From: Micromonospora sp. C31
Lineage (GTDB): Bacteria; Actinomycetota; Actinomycetes; Mycobacteriales; Micromonosporaceae
Length of the DNA stretch: 64,000 nt
Direction: 5' to 3'
Assembly: GCF_018070575.1 (NCBI RefSeq)
Contig: NZ_JAGPXN010000024.1
Location: forward strand, 26,384-90,383
Part shown: positions 8,099 through 16,807 of the stretch, in pieces
Layout: each line of letters opens with the position of its first letter
Position numbering within the stretch: the stretch's first letter is position 1
Notes under the pieces: model-generated
Seen by the model: the letters and a program-made list of their open reading frames with translations, nothing else
The model's database searches: none
Told to the model about the DNA's origin: nothing
Position numbers and translations under genes: made by a program

Positions 8099-9460
8099 AT
8101 GAGCGCCGCTGTGGGACTTGCCGAGACCGAGCTGACCGTCGCGCCCGGCGACGAGGTCGGCTGCACCGTACGGGTGCGCAACACCGCCTCCGTCGTCGAC
8201 CACTTCACCCTCGACGTGGTCGGCGACGCCGGCGCCTGGGCCCAGGTCGAGCCACCGACGATGAACCTGCTGCCCGGCACGGAGGAGGAGGCCCGAGTCA
8301 CCTTCCGGCCGCCCCGCTCGGCCACCGTTCCGGCCGGCGACCTCGACTTCGGGGTACGGGTCCGGGGCCGGGAGGACCCGGACGGCTCGGTCGTCGAGGA
8401 GGGCCGGGTCACCGTCCTGCCCTTCGTGGAGCTCGCCGCCGAACTGGCGCCCCGGACCTCCCGGTCCCGTCGGACCGGGGCTCACCAGCTGGTCGTGGAC
8501 AACACCGGCAACACCGAGACCACCGTCGAGGTGCTGCCCACCGACCCGGACCTGCTGCTCGGCTTCCGGGTCCGGCCCGCCGCGCCGGTGCTGCGTCCGG
8601 GCACCGCCACCTTCGTCAAGCTGCGGGTACGCCCGAAGAAGCGGTTCCTGCTCGGCCCTGACCGCAACCTGCCCTTCCAGGTGGCCGTCACCCGGCCCGA
8701 GACCGGGCCGATCACCTGCGACGGGCTGCTGATGCAACGGGCGGTGCTGCCCGCCTGGTCGCCCCGGGTGGCGCTGGTCGCCGTGGCGGTGGTCGTGGCG
8801 GTGACGGCGCTCTGGTTCGCGGTGCTCAAACCCACCGTGCAGTCCACCGCCAAGGAGGCCGCGCAGGTGCGGACCCAGCAGCTCAACCAGGATTTGAGCG
8901 AGGAGGTCGCCGAGGTCAGGACGCAGGCCAGCGAGGCGGCGCAGACCGCGGAGAAGGCCGAGCAGGCGGTGACCGGGGGGTCCGCCCCGCCGAAGCCGAG
9001 CGCGCCGGCGAGCCCGACGGCCGGCACGGGGAACGGCCCGGGGGGCGGTCCGGGCGGAACGCTGGAGAACGCCGACCCGGAAACCGCCGCCGACTTCCGG
9101 GTGGCCACCAACGCCTCCCCGACCTCCAACGAGTTCGCCCTGTCGACGTACCGGCCGGCGGCGAGGAAGGTGCTCTGGGTGACCGACATCGTGTTGCAGA
9201 ACCCGCACGGCGACGCGGGCGTGCTCCAGGTGCGGCGGGGTGACACCGTGCTGCTGGAGACCGGACTGAACAACTTCCGCGACCTGGACTACCACTTCGT
9301 GCAGCCGTTGAAGTTCTCCGCCGGCCAGCCGGTCACGGTAGCCGTCCGGTGCACCAACCCGGGCAACACACCGTGCACCCCCGCGGCCTACTTCGCCGGC
9401 CAACTGGTGCCGGTCGCACCGGCGACCAGCCCGTCCGCCAGCCCCGGCGCCGCCCGATGA
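8099..9460 (+). CDS. Single-span membrane protein with Ig-like repeats, eCIS accessory
   Basis: A 453-aa protein. Residues 1-210 read as two beta-sandwich (NEW3/Ig-like) segments (ELTVAPGDEVGCTVRVRNT and a second VVDNTGNTETTVEV). One hydrophobic helix at about 223-243 (VALVAVAVVVAVTALWFAVL) is followed by a Gln/Glu/Ala coiled-coil-like stretch (about 250-290), a Pro/Gly-rich linker and a beta-rich C-terminal domain (about 320-440). The helix makes it the only clear membrane protein of the visible eCIS cluster. In Streptomyces, cytoplasmic contractile systems depend on membrane contact, so this protein could tether particles to the membrane (inference). ATG 8099 is chosen over upstream in-frame codons. 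It shares an ATGA overlap with the next gene. Confidence 0.6.
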   Translation: MSAAVGLAETELTVAPGDEVGCTVRVRNTASVVDHFTLDVVGDAGAWAQVEPPTMNLLPGTEEEARVTFRPPRSATVPAGDLDFGVRVRGREDPDGSVVEEGRVTVLPFVELAAELAPRTSRSRRTGAHQLVVDNTGNTETTVEVLPTDPDLLLGFRVRPAAPVLRPGTATFVKLRVRPKKRFLLGPDRNLPFQVAVTRPETGPITCDGLLMQRAVLPAWSPRVALVAVAVVVAVTALWFAVLKPTVQSTAKEAAQVRTQQLNQDLSEEVAEVRTQASEAAQTAEKAEQAVTGGSAPPKPSAPASPTAGTGNGPGGGPGGTLENADPETAADFRVATNASPTSNEFALSTYRPAARKVLWVTDIVLQNPHGDAGVLQVRRGDTVLLETGLNNFRDLDYHFVQPLKFSAGQPVTVAVRCTNPGNTPCTPAAYFAGQLVPVAPATSPSASPGAAR

Positions 9461-10143
9461 GCGCCCGGCCGGAGTCCGGCCCGGCCACCGACGTCACTCC
9501 CGTACGCACCGCGGTCCGCGCCCGCGACCCGATCTCCCAGGCCGGGGTGATCGCCCAACTCGGCGGCGGGCCGGGCGACGGGGATCCGGCCGGGGTCCGT
9601 CCCGTACGGGCGACCGAGGACGACGCTACGGCGGACGTGCTGGTGCTCGTCGGGGACACCGTGGACGAGTGGCTGCTGGCCCAGCTCGACGCGCTGGCCG
9701 CCGCACCCGCACCGGCACCCCGGCCGGTGCTGGTGGTGGGACAGCTCGACGACACGGCGGGGCTCCGGGCCATCGAGGCAGGCGGGCTGAGCATGGTACG
9801 ACGCGCGGAGAGCACCGCGCCGCTGCTACGCGAGGTGGTGCGGGCCGCCGCCCGAGGTGAGGCGCGGCTCCCCACCGACCTGCTCAGCTCCCTGCTGACC
9901 CGGGTGGGACGCGCCCAGCGCCAGGTGCTGACCCCCCGGGGTCTGACCATCCTGCCCCTGTCGCCACGGCAGCTCGCCGTGCTGCGGATGATCGCCGCCG
10001 GGGCGGACACCGCGACGGTCGCCCGGGACCTGTCCTACTCGGAACGCAGCATCAAGAACATCGTGCGCGAGATCACCGTCCAGCTCGGCGTGCGCAACCG
10101 GACCCAGGCGGTCGCGCACGCCATCCGCGAGGGCCTGATCTGA
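9457..10143 (+). CDS. LuxR-type HTH regulator, receiver-like N-terminus
   Basis: A 228-aa protein. The final about 65 residues (LSPRQLAVLRMIAAGADTA and SERSIKNIVREI, then LGVRNRTQAVAHAIREGLI) form a LuxR/FixJ C-terminal DNA-binding helix-turn-helix. The N-terminal half (about 40-150) has an alternating beta/alpha pattern like a response-regulator receiver (VLVLVGDTVDEWLL, PVLVVGQL, GLRAIEAGGLSMVRR). The usual acidic pocket and phospho-acceptor Asp are not obvious, so it may act as an atypical, unphosphorylated regulator. It is translationally coupled (ATGA) to the membrane protein gene and followed by the PAAR gene, so it may control the injection system locally (inference). Confidence 0.75.
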   Translation: MSARPESGPATDVTPVRTAVRARDPISQAGVIAQLGGGPGDGDPAGVRPVRATEDDATADVLVLVGDTVDEWLLAQLDALAAAPAPAPRPVLVVGQLDDTAGLRAIEAGGLSMVRRAESTAPLLREVVRAAARGEARLPTDLLSSLLTRVGRAQRQVLTPRGLTILPLSPRQLAVLRMIAAGADTATVARDLSYSERSIKNIVREITVQLGVRNRTQAVAHAIREGLI

Positions 10144-10188
10144 ACGTCCGACCGGTCCCGGTCCCGGAGACAAGGAAGGAGCGGCGAC

Positions 10189-10581
10189 GTGGGCGTACCC
10201 GCGGCGAAGCTCGGCGACAAGGTGGTCGGCACCGACACGCACATCGTCATGCTCCCCTCGCCGGTGGGGCCGGTGCCGACCCCGACCCCGATGCCCTTCA
10301 CCGGCACGATCACCACCGGGTGCAGCACCGACGTGCTGATCGAGGGGAAACCGGCCGCCGTGGTGGGCAGCGGGGCGGTGAACGCGCCCCCGCACGTACC
10401 CACCGGCGGGCCGTTCCAGGTCCCGCCGACCAACCAGGGAACCGTCCTCGCCGGCAGCCCGCTGGTGCTGGTCAACGGCAAGCCCGTCGCCCGGCACGGC
10501 GACAAGGTCAACACCTGCAACGATCCCGCGCCCGCGCCGAACGGCACCATCGTCGCCACCGGTCAGGTGCTCGTCGGCTGA
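10189..10581 (+). CDS. PAAR-type spike-tip protein
   Basis: A 130-aa PAAR-like protein made of short Gly/Pro-rich beta repeats (AKLGDKVVGTDTH, TTGCSTDVLIEGKPAAVVGS, GSPLVLVNGKPVARHGDKV). It contains His and Cys residues (THIVM, GC, RHGDKVNTC) suited to the single metal site at the tip of the cone. PAAR proteins sharpen the VgrG-like spike in type VI and eCIS particles. GTG 10189 follows a good AAGGAAGGA ribosome site by 8 bases. It ends 12 bp before the convergent VWA gene. Confidence 0.88.
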   Translation: MGVPAAKLGDKVVGTDTHIVMLPSPVGPVPTPTPMPFTGTITTGCSTDVLIEGKPAAVVGSGAVNAPPHVPTGGPFQVPPTNQGTVLAGSPLVLVNGKPVARHGDKVNTCNDPAPAPNGTIVATGQVLVG

Positions 10582-10593
10582 TGGCGCCGGGGG

Positions 10594-12306
10594 TCAGCGG
10601 CGCCGGGTGAAGACGCCCGGCTGCGCCGTCGGGGACTGCACGAGGAACGTCCCGCTGGTCACCGTCCCGACCGTCGGCACCGCCGCGACCGCCGTGCGGG
10701 GACCGGCCGGGCCGTCGGCGAAGACCACCATCGGTACGGCGAACCGGCCGGAGGCATCCGCCGCCACGGTCACCGCTCCGGTGCCGTCAGCCCAGGCCAG
10801 CGAGACCGTCGCGCCCGGCGGGAAGTCCCGGCCGATGCCGGTCACCACCTGACCGGGCCGGCCGACCCCCGGGTTGAACGCCAGGATCGGGCTGCGGCCG
10901 AAGACGCGCAGGGTCAGCGACTGCGCCGCCCGTCCCCCGGTGTCGGTGGAACTGGCCAAGGTGAGCACCGTGCTGGCCGCCCCGATGACGCGCGGGGTCG
11001 CCGCGACGTCCAGCGCGCAGGAATCGCCGGCGGCGAGCACCGTGCCACACCCGTTCCCGCTGACCGTGAATGCCGCCGGGTACGGCTGCGGGCCGAGCGT
11101 GGCGGCGACGCTGAGCGGGTAGTCCCCGGAGTTGCTCAGGAGTACCCGGCGGGTCGGGGCGGCCACCCCGAGGGATGCCTCACCGAGGTCGAGCAGCGTC
11201 GTGTCGGAGTGCAGCACCGGCACGTCGGGGGCGGCCCCGGTCACGGTCACCGCCAACCGTTCCGCCGCGCCGTGGACGATCCCGTCCACGGTGAACGTCA
11301 GCCGGCAGGTGTACTCGCCGTTGCGGGCCTTCGGGTCGACCCGCACCGTGAGCGTGACGTCGACGCTGCCGCCGCTGTCGACGGTCCGCTCGCCGGGCGT
11401 GACGTCGGCGCTGAGCTGCGGGTCGCAGTCGGAGACGCGGGCGGTGACGGTGGACGGGATCGCCCGGATGCCGGCAAGGATCGCGGTGGAGACCTCACCG
11501 GCGGAGACCGCCCTGAGCAGCACCCCGTCGGTGCGAGCGGTGATCTCGGTGAACTGCCCGGTCTGGTCGAGGCTGGAGAGCGGGGACGCGGTGACGTCGA
11601 CCGCCACCACCCGGATGCCCCGGGCGGTGAGCGCGGTGATCGTCCCGGCGAGGTCGTGGCCGAGGCTCGGATCGTGCGACGGCGCGTCACCGAAGATCAC
11701 CAGGATCGGGCTGCTGTCGGTGCGAAGGGCGACCGCGCCGGTGGCGACCCGGGACAACGCGTGCAGGTTCGCCTCAGGGATGTCCCCGCCACCGGCCGGG
11801 GTCCAGGTGTTCACCGCCTCCTGCACGGCGGTGGGGTCGGCGGTCAGGTCCTGGTTGACCCGGAAGGCGTACTCGTCGCCGCCGTCGCGGTACTCGGCGA
11901 CGGCGAACCCGGCATCCGGCTGTACGGCGCTGATGTCCGCGACGATCCGGCGGGCGTTGGTCTTGACGTCCTCCAGCGCCCCGCCCATGCTGCCGGTGGT
12001 GTCGGCGAGCAGCACCACGTCGGGGCGGGGCGGCACGGTGGCCGTGGTGACCGTGCGGGTGAGCGACGCCGACCCGCCGGGGGTCAACCCGATCGCCGTG
12101 TCGGTCAGGCCACCGTGCGGCGCGACGGCGGCCGGTGCGGCGGCGTCCGCGACGCTGATCCGGAACTCCGCTCCCCCGCCCGCGGCCGGTGCCGCGAGGA
12201 ACGCGGCGTGCCCGGCCGGTGGAGCGCTGGCCACCAGGATTGCCACGACGGCCAGCGCCGACGCGGTGCGCAGTGAGCGGGAGGCGAATGCGACCATGCC
12301 GGGCAT
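10594..12306 (-). CDS. Secreted von Willebrand factor A domain protein
   Basis: A 570-aa protein. It starts with a signal peptide (basic start, then ALAVVAILVAS and an A-x-A cleavage region around residue 33). The VWA domain begins at about 96 with VVLLADTTGSM, where D102-T-T-G-S is the MIDAS metal site, and runs to about 270. Next come Ig-like beta segments with two Cys in each (SDCDPQL / YTCRL; NGCGT / DSCAL), and a C-terminal IPT/TIG-like segment (GIGRDFPPGATVSLAW). It probably binds ligands or matrix outside the cell. It converges on the PAAR gene, so it is not in the eCIS operon; functional association is unproven. ATG 12306 or 12297 could be the start; neither has a strong ribosome site. 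Confidence 0.75.
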   Translation of the reverse strand: MPGMVAFASRSLRTASALAVVAILVASAPPAGHAAFLAAPAAGGGAEFRISVADAAAPAAVAPHGGLTDTAIGLTPGGSASLTRTVTTATVPPRPDVVLLADTTGSMGGALEDVKTNARRIVADISAVQPDAGFAVAEYRDGGDEYAFRVNQDLTADPTAVQEAVNTWTPAGGGDIPEANLHALSRVATGAVALRTDSSPILVIFGDAPSHDPSLGHDLAGTITALTARGIRVVAVDVTASPLSSLDQTGQFTEITARTDGVLLRAVSAGEVSTAILAGIRAIPSTVTARVSDCDPQLSADVTPGERTVDSGGSVDVTLTVRVDPKARNGEYTCRLTFTVDGIVHGAAERLAVTVTGAAPDVPVLHSDTTLLDLGEASLGVAAPTRRVLLSNSGDYPLSVAATLGPQPYPAAFTVSGNGCGTVLAAGDSCALDVAATPRVIGAASTVLTLASSTDTGGRAAQSLTLRVFGRSPILAFNPGVGRPGQVVTGIGRDFPPGATVSLAWADGTGAVTVAADASGRFAVPMVVFADGPAGPRTAVAAVPTVGTVTSGTFLVQSPTAQPGVFTRRR

Positions 12307-12353
12307 TGAAGTCGGCCGGGCCGGCGCTGCGCAGCGGGTGGGCGGACAGACCC

Positions 12354-12375
12354 GGGTGCAGGCCTTCCTGCACCC
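12354..12375 (-). terminator. Perfect hairpin, terminator for the 416-aa gene
   Basis: GGGTGCAGG at 12354-12362 pairs perfectly with CCTGCACCC at 12367-12375 across a CCTT loop. It lies about 70 bp past the stop of the leftward gene at 12447-13697 and upstream of the leftward VWA gene, so it would separate the two transcription units. No long T-run follows, as is usual in actinomycetes. Confidence 0.6.
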
Positions 12376-12446
12376 ACGGGCAACACCGACCGCACCCGCA
12401 TCCCTCGGACCTGCCGGCGCACCCGGTGCCGGCCGGCCGGGTCGGG

Positions 12447-13697
12447 TCAGGACAGCACCTTGACCGTCATGCCGTCCGAGCAGCGCCGGACCACCGCGAC
12501 CAGGCTGGCCTGGTGGCTCGGCTTGACCGAGGTGACGGTGAAGTACGCCTTTCGGCCCTTGCCGTGCCGCACCACGTAGCTCTCCGCATCGCCGCCGACC
12601 CACAGGTCGCCGAACGTCTTCAGCACGTTGTAGATCGGCGTGTACATGTCGTTCTCGTCGACGTAGAACATCACCAGGTCCTTGAACTGGACGTAGTGCG
12701 TGTACGCGCCGTCACTGTCGAGGGTGGCGAGGATCCCGGTGTTGTGGGCGTTGAGCGCCGAGTCGATGGTCACCGTCACGTCCACGCTCTCGCCGATGAC
12801 CGAGACCACCATCCGCTCGTCCCGGTACATCCGCGCGAAGCGGTTGCCCATGGCCTGCTCGATCCGCTCGACGAGTTCGTCGAGGTCGACCCCCCACCGG
12901 CCGAGGTGGACCTGCGCCTCGTCCCAGCTGAACGTCTCGGGCAGGTGGGAGTTCGCCTCGGGGTTCAGGGTGAAGGCCACCCCGAGCCGGAAGGGGTAGG
13001 ACAACCAGGGATACCGCCTCGCCGCGACCTCGGCGGGCTCGCTGAACGACACGCCCGGCTTCCGGACGACGGTGACCGTCCCCTCGTCGCTGCGGACGTA
13101 CGCGGTGGCGTCGCTCTCCTCGTGACCGTGGTGGCCCTGGTTGTGGCTCGGGATGTGGAGCGGGCCGTCGACCCGCTCCTTGCCCTTCTCCAGGGCCTGC
13201 ACCGCCTGGTGCTCCTTCGCCTCGCCGGCGAGCAGCGCGCAGTCGTCGAGGAAGGTGTCCATCACCCCGCCGTCGCGCAGCAGCGCGACGGCGGCCTGCT
13301 GGATCTCCTCCCGCCACAGCCGAAACGTGTCGATGTCGGCCGAAAGCGCGTCGGCGAGCACGTTGGCGTCGTGGTCGTCGCGGACCTGCGTGGGCACATG
13401 CGGGAATCGCGTGGTGGTCCGTTCCAGGGCGGTGAGCATCGCCGGGTCGTCCCACGGGCGGGGCAGGCGCAGGTGGAGGATGTCCAGCGTCTCCGTGACG
13501 TCCTCGGCGTAGGCGTTGGTGACCAGCAGGTACTCCACGGCGCGGACCAGCTCGTGCGAGTACGGGTAGCGTTCGGCGACCCATCTGCCGAACAGCCGCG
13601 TGCCGTAGTCACCATCGAGGACGGTGGCGAACTCCACGGCAGTGAAGTACGCGGGGTCGGAGGCAGCGTCGTGCCAGTAGGTCTCTCGCCAGGTCAT
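12447..13697 (-). CDS. Uncharacterised 416-aa protein
   Basis: I do not recognise this protein. It begins MTWRETYWHDAASDP and is rich in aromatic and acidic residues. The first about 170 residues look helical (DALSADIDTFRLWREEIQQAA), the middle has a His-rich loop (HIPSHNQGHHGHEE, about 190-205), and the second half looks like an alpha/beta sensory or nucleotide-binding fold (RMVVSVIGESVDVTVTID, YTHYVQFKDLVMFYVDEND). There is no signal peptide or membrane helix. ATG 13697 is preferred because the longer upstream reading is Arg-rich and unlike the rest. It stands alone, followed by a hairpin terminator. Confidence 0.6.
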   Translation of the reverse strand: MTWRETYWHDAASDPAYFTAVEFATVLDGDYGTRLFGRWVAERYPYSHELVRAVEYLLVTNAYAEDVTETLDILHLRLPRPWDDPAMLTALERTTTRFPHVPTQVRDDHDANVLADALSADIDTFRLWREEIQQAAVALLRDGGVMDTFLDDCALLAGEAKEHQAVQALEKGKERVDGPLHIPSHNQGHHGHEESDATAYVRSDEGTVTVVRKPGVSFSEPAEVAARRYPWLSYPFRLGVAFTLNPEANSHLPETFSWDEAQVHLGRWGVDLDELVERIEQAMGNRFARMYRDERMVVSVIGESVDVTVTIDSALNAHNTGILATLDSDGAYTHYVQFKDLVMFYVDENDMYTPIYNVLKTFGDLWVGGDAESYVVRHGKGRKAYFTVTSVKPSHQASLVAVVRRCSDGMTVKVLS

Positions 13698-13899
13698 GAC
13701 CGCTCTTTTCACTCGGCGACAGTCGACGCGGTCACCATGGCGCAGCGGTGGGCTCACCGACACGCGCAGTCGGCGGCCTTCGGGGCAGTCCGTACTGCCT
13801 CACCAGGCAGCGCGGGCCGCGGCTGCGGACGCCGGTAAGGCATCGGCCCCTGGCCGGTACCAGTGTCGAAAGCAGGTAGCCATCACACGGGTCGACATC

Positions 13900-14140
13900 G
13901 GCCACGGGGAGGTTGCCCACCTCGGACAGCCGAGCACAAGTGTTGCAGTACAGCCGAATCAGCGCCTCGTCCCGCAGGTTGACGAAGCCCTTGCCCTTGC
14001 ACGCGTCGAGGAGCTTTCCTGTGTCCCCGACCCGCAGAACCGGAACCAGCTTCCGGGGAGTCTTCGGCTGCCGCACCCACTCCATCGGCGAGCGGTCGAT
14101 GGCCTGCTCGTCGACGAGCAGCCGATGAGGGGGCGTCGCG
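13900..14140 (-). pseudogene. Tyrosine recombinase (phage-type integrase) fossil
   Basis: In one frame, about 70 residues read like the middle of a tyrosine integrase: a core-binding end (LVDEQAIDRSPMEWVRQPKT), a linker (LVPVLRVGDTGKLLDACKGK) and the first catalytic box (NLRDEALIRLYCNTCARLSEV, normally containing NTGARLSE; here Gly is replaced by Cys). Both sides degenerate: no N-terminal SAM-like domain is present upstream in frame, and the reading after VADVD loses similarity without HxxR or catalytic Tyr. It is therefore a broken relic marking an old integration event next to the phage-like gene pair. Confidence 0.65.
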
Positions 14141-14270
14141 GTCGCTGTTGTACCGATGCGGGTTCGCCGAGAGGTGGCCGTGAGCGTCGGCCTGGCCGCC
14201 CAGGTCCTGCATGGCGACCGTACCTCCCGGCGATGTGCGGGTCCGCTGGCAGACGCTGACTGTCGGCGGG

Positions 14271-14666
14271 CTACAGGTTGTTGATTCGGGCCAGTAGGTC
14301 TGCCTCGGTCAGGTTCTCCAGGACCGCGTCCTGCTTGCGGGCCAGGACCGCCAGCAGCTTCTCCTTCTCCAGCTTCTTGGCCGCCGCCGCCTTCGCCGCC
14401 TGGTCCTCCGTGAGGCGGACGGCGATGACGTGCTTGACGACCTCCAGCTTGGTCTCCAAGGTTGCCTTGGCTGGATTGGCCTCGGTGGCCACGAACGACT
14501 CGGTGTCGACGGCCTTGAGCTCGGCGTTGACCGCCTTGGCCACATCATCGAGGCTGAAGCCGGACTTGGCGGTCAGCGGAAGCTCCCACAGCTGTTCCGT
14601 GGTCAGCAGTCCCTTGGCCGACGGATACCGGAACTTCTCCCGTGTGGCCTTCTCGAAAATGGTCAC
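14271..14666 (-). CDS. Phage-like small helical protein
   Basis: A 131-aa, mostly helical, Lys/Ala/Glu-rich protein with the layout of small uncharacterised proteins of large tailed phages: an N-terminal box (FEKATREKFRYPSAKGLLTT followed by EQLWELPL), a middle (LDDVAKAVNAELKAVD) and a KFEVVKHVI-like helix (LEVVKHVIAVRL), then a charged helix ending in LEKEKLLAVLARKQD. Function is unknown in that family. It follows the 669-aa gene by 31 bp in the same direction, and the same two-gene arrangement suggests they work together. Start ATG 14666 is the only strong choice. Confidence 0.6.
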   Translation of the reverse strand: MTIFEKATREKFRYPSAKGLLTTEQLWELPLTAKSGFSLDDVAKAVNAELKAVDTESFVATEANPAKATLETKLEVVKHVIAVRLTEDQAAKAAAAKKLEKEKLLAVLARKQDAVLENLTEADLLARINNL

Positions 14667-14697
14667 GGCAGCCTCTCTGGAATATCTGGTCAGGGAA

Positions 14698-16707
14698 TCA
14701 GAACTGGATGCTGATGAGGCGGCGCCGGCCGCCGGTCATGGTCACCTTGGCGACCACGGAGCTGCGGACCGTGGAGCTGAAGCCGAGGCCGGACAGCTGA
14801 TCCGGAGACGGCTCGCACCTGGCGCGGTCGCCGAGAACCTCGAACACCTTGCGGTGCGGTTGCAGGTCGCTGCGGAGGAACTCGTTGTAGATCCCCCGCG
14901 TCGGCTGGTCGTTCACGCACCCCTTCAGGATGAAGAAGTAGTGCCGGTTGCCGACCTCGTTGTCGTCGAAGTAGTTCGGCGAGTACATGATGGTGGACAC
15001 CGGTACGAACTGTTCGGTGGTGATGCCCCACAACTCCTTGCCCGCGCTGCCCGGCTGCACGTCCCTACCCGGCCGGAAAGCGGTGATCACCCCGCCGGCA
15101 ACCGTCATCCGGCCCACCTCGACGGTCTCCTTGTGGCCGACCGCGCGCTCGTGGCTGTAATGCTCGATCTTCCCGTTGCTCTCGGTCTCGATCACGAAGC
15201 CGACCTGGGTGCTGTCCCGCTTGCGGTACTGGTTCACCTCGATCCGGTACTCACCGTCGGGGACACGGTCGGTCCAGGTGACGTTCTCCACCGGCTCGCG
15301 GGAGAGCGTCCCGCTGGCGTTCATGTCGACGTCCAGCTTGTTGCGCTTCTCCTGGTACCAGATGTGGTCGCCGTTGGGTTCGTACACGTGCAGGTCCAGG
15401 TCGTCGTGGTTGAACCAGGACAGGCTCACCCGCAGCTTGCCGGTGACGTTGCCGCCGGCCCGCTTGACCTTCTCCCTGATCGAGTCGGTGACGTTGCCGC
15501 CGTACGACCAGCCGAAATCGTTGTCCCACTTGAACAACCGCGGAGCAGCCGGGCACCGGCCGGTGGTGAGGCTGACGAGGTGCGGCTCGTAGGTGTTGGC
15601 GACCCACAGGTCGATGGTGGCGGCGCCGGGCAGGATGTCCTTCATGAAGGAGACCACGGGAATCTCCTCCGGCTTGGCGTCGCGTAGGAGCGCACCTGAC
15701 GACCGGGTGGTGGCCGCCTGCATGAGCAGCCCTTCGATGCCGTCCTTCATCCGTGCCTGGGCGTCGTTGTCGACCCACAGCACGTTGGTGACCGACACGT
15801 CGGACAGCCGGGCGAACCGTCGCTGCAACGACTCCTCGATACCCAGCTCGGCAATGGTCCTCATGGCGGCCCTGACCATGCCCGGGGTGATCAACGCCGT
15901 CGGGCGCTGGTAATTCTGCGGCGCCACCTTCGCCTCGAACGACCGGACCGCCTGCTCCAGGTCGACGCCCGCGGAGAGATCCTGGACGAGGGTGCCGATC
16001 ACCGTGTTGCGGAACCGGGCCGCCGGGTTCATGGCGTTGGCGAAGACGAAGGCACATCGGTCGGTCGCCTGGGTCCACCGGTTCTGCAGCGAGCGGAACT
16101 CGGTCACCGCCCGGCGATGCTCCGCGCCGCGGTAGAGGGCGTTGTCGTCGACGAGGTCGACGACGGTGTCCAGAGCGTGCCGGGTCAGCTCGGCCAGGCC
16201 ACGCTGGAAGACCTGCACCGCGGCGCCGAAGTTGGCCTGTGCCGCGCCGACGTCCTCGATGCGATGCCGCTTCTCCACCCGGCCGTGCAGGTGGTGCCAC
16301 ACCTCGACCTGGCTGTCGCGCAGCGTTCGGGTGGTCTTCGTCCCGTACTGCGCCTGAGTGGACCGGAAGATGGTGGACAACGGCAGCGAAAGAACGAACT
16401 CGTCCAGAGCGGCGGCGACGACGGAGAAGACCGGGTCGGATGCCGACACCCCGGACCAGACGGTACGGACCCGCCCGTCGTGGATCTCGACGACGTTGCC
16501 GAAGTGCTTGACGAAACCGCGGCAGGTCGAGCAGTCGTACTCGGATCGCTCACGGAACCGCAGATTGGTGCCGGCGGGGAAGGAATCGAGAAAGGTGAGC
16601 CAGAGTGAGTCCCGGTCGAGACCGTCGCCGACGACGTACAACTCACCCCTGGACATCGTGGACAGACGCGAAGTCACATCCGTCACGAACTGCTGGAAAT
16701 CGCCCAC
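14698..16707 (-). CDS. Phage-like 669-aa protein with a DLDLHV (DUF2135-like) domain
   Basis: The start is placed at GTG 16707, 8 bases after an AAGGGGG ribosome site; a longer reading would run into the inverted repeat of the neighbouring IS element. The N-terminal part has a Cys pair (YDCSTCRGF, about 55-63) in a segment resembling phage-borne proteins (LWLTFLDSFPAGTNLRFRER). The centre is helical. Residues about 425-520 hold a beta-sandwich with SWFNHDDLDLHVYEPNGDHI, the DUF2135/YfaP-type signature, followed by DGEYRIEVNQYRKRDS. The end is basic (GGRRRLISIQF). Together with the 131-aa gene it looks like a phage- or plasmid-derived pair of unknown function. Confidence 0.6.
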   Translation of the reverse strand: MGDFQQFVTDVTSRLSTMSRGELYVVGDGLDRDSLWLTFLDSFPAGTNLRFRERSEYDCSTCRGFVKHFGNVVEIHDGRVRTVWSGVSASDPVFSVVAAALDEFVLSLPLSTIFRSTQAQYGTKTTRTLRDSQVEVWHHLHGRVEKRHRIEDVGAAQANFGAAVQVFQRGLAELTRHALDTVVDLVDDNALYRGAEHRRAVTEFRSLQNRWTQATDRCAFVFANAMNPAARFRNTVIGTLVQDLSAGVDLEQAVRSFEAKVAPQNYQRPTALITPGMVRAAMRTIAELGIEESLQRRFARLSDVSVTNVLWVDNDAQARMKDGIEGLLMQAATTRSSGALLRDAKPEEIPVVSFMKDILPGAATIDLWVANTYEPHLVSLTTGRCPAAPRLFKWDNDFGWSYGGNVTDSIREKVKRAGGNVTGKLRVSLSWFNHDDLDLHVYEPNGDHIWYQEKRNKLDVDMNASGTLSREPVENVTWTDRVPDGEYRIEVNQYRKRDSTQVGFVIETESNGKIEHYSHERAVGHKETVEVGRMTVAGGVITAFRPGRDVQPGSAGKELWGITTEQFVPVSTIMYSPNYFDDNEVGNRHYFFILKGCVNDQPTRGIYNEFLRSDLQPHRKVFEVLGDRARCEPSPDQLSGLGFSSTVRSSVVAKVTMTGGRRRLISIQF

Positions 16708-16807
16708 CGTCTCATCCCCCTTGATCGCCGGAGATCCTACGCAGCGAACGCCAATCGGAGAACCACGTTTCCGGCTGTCCGCACGGTCACAGACGGGCGC
16801 CGGTGGC

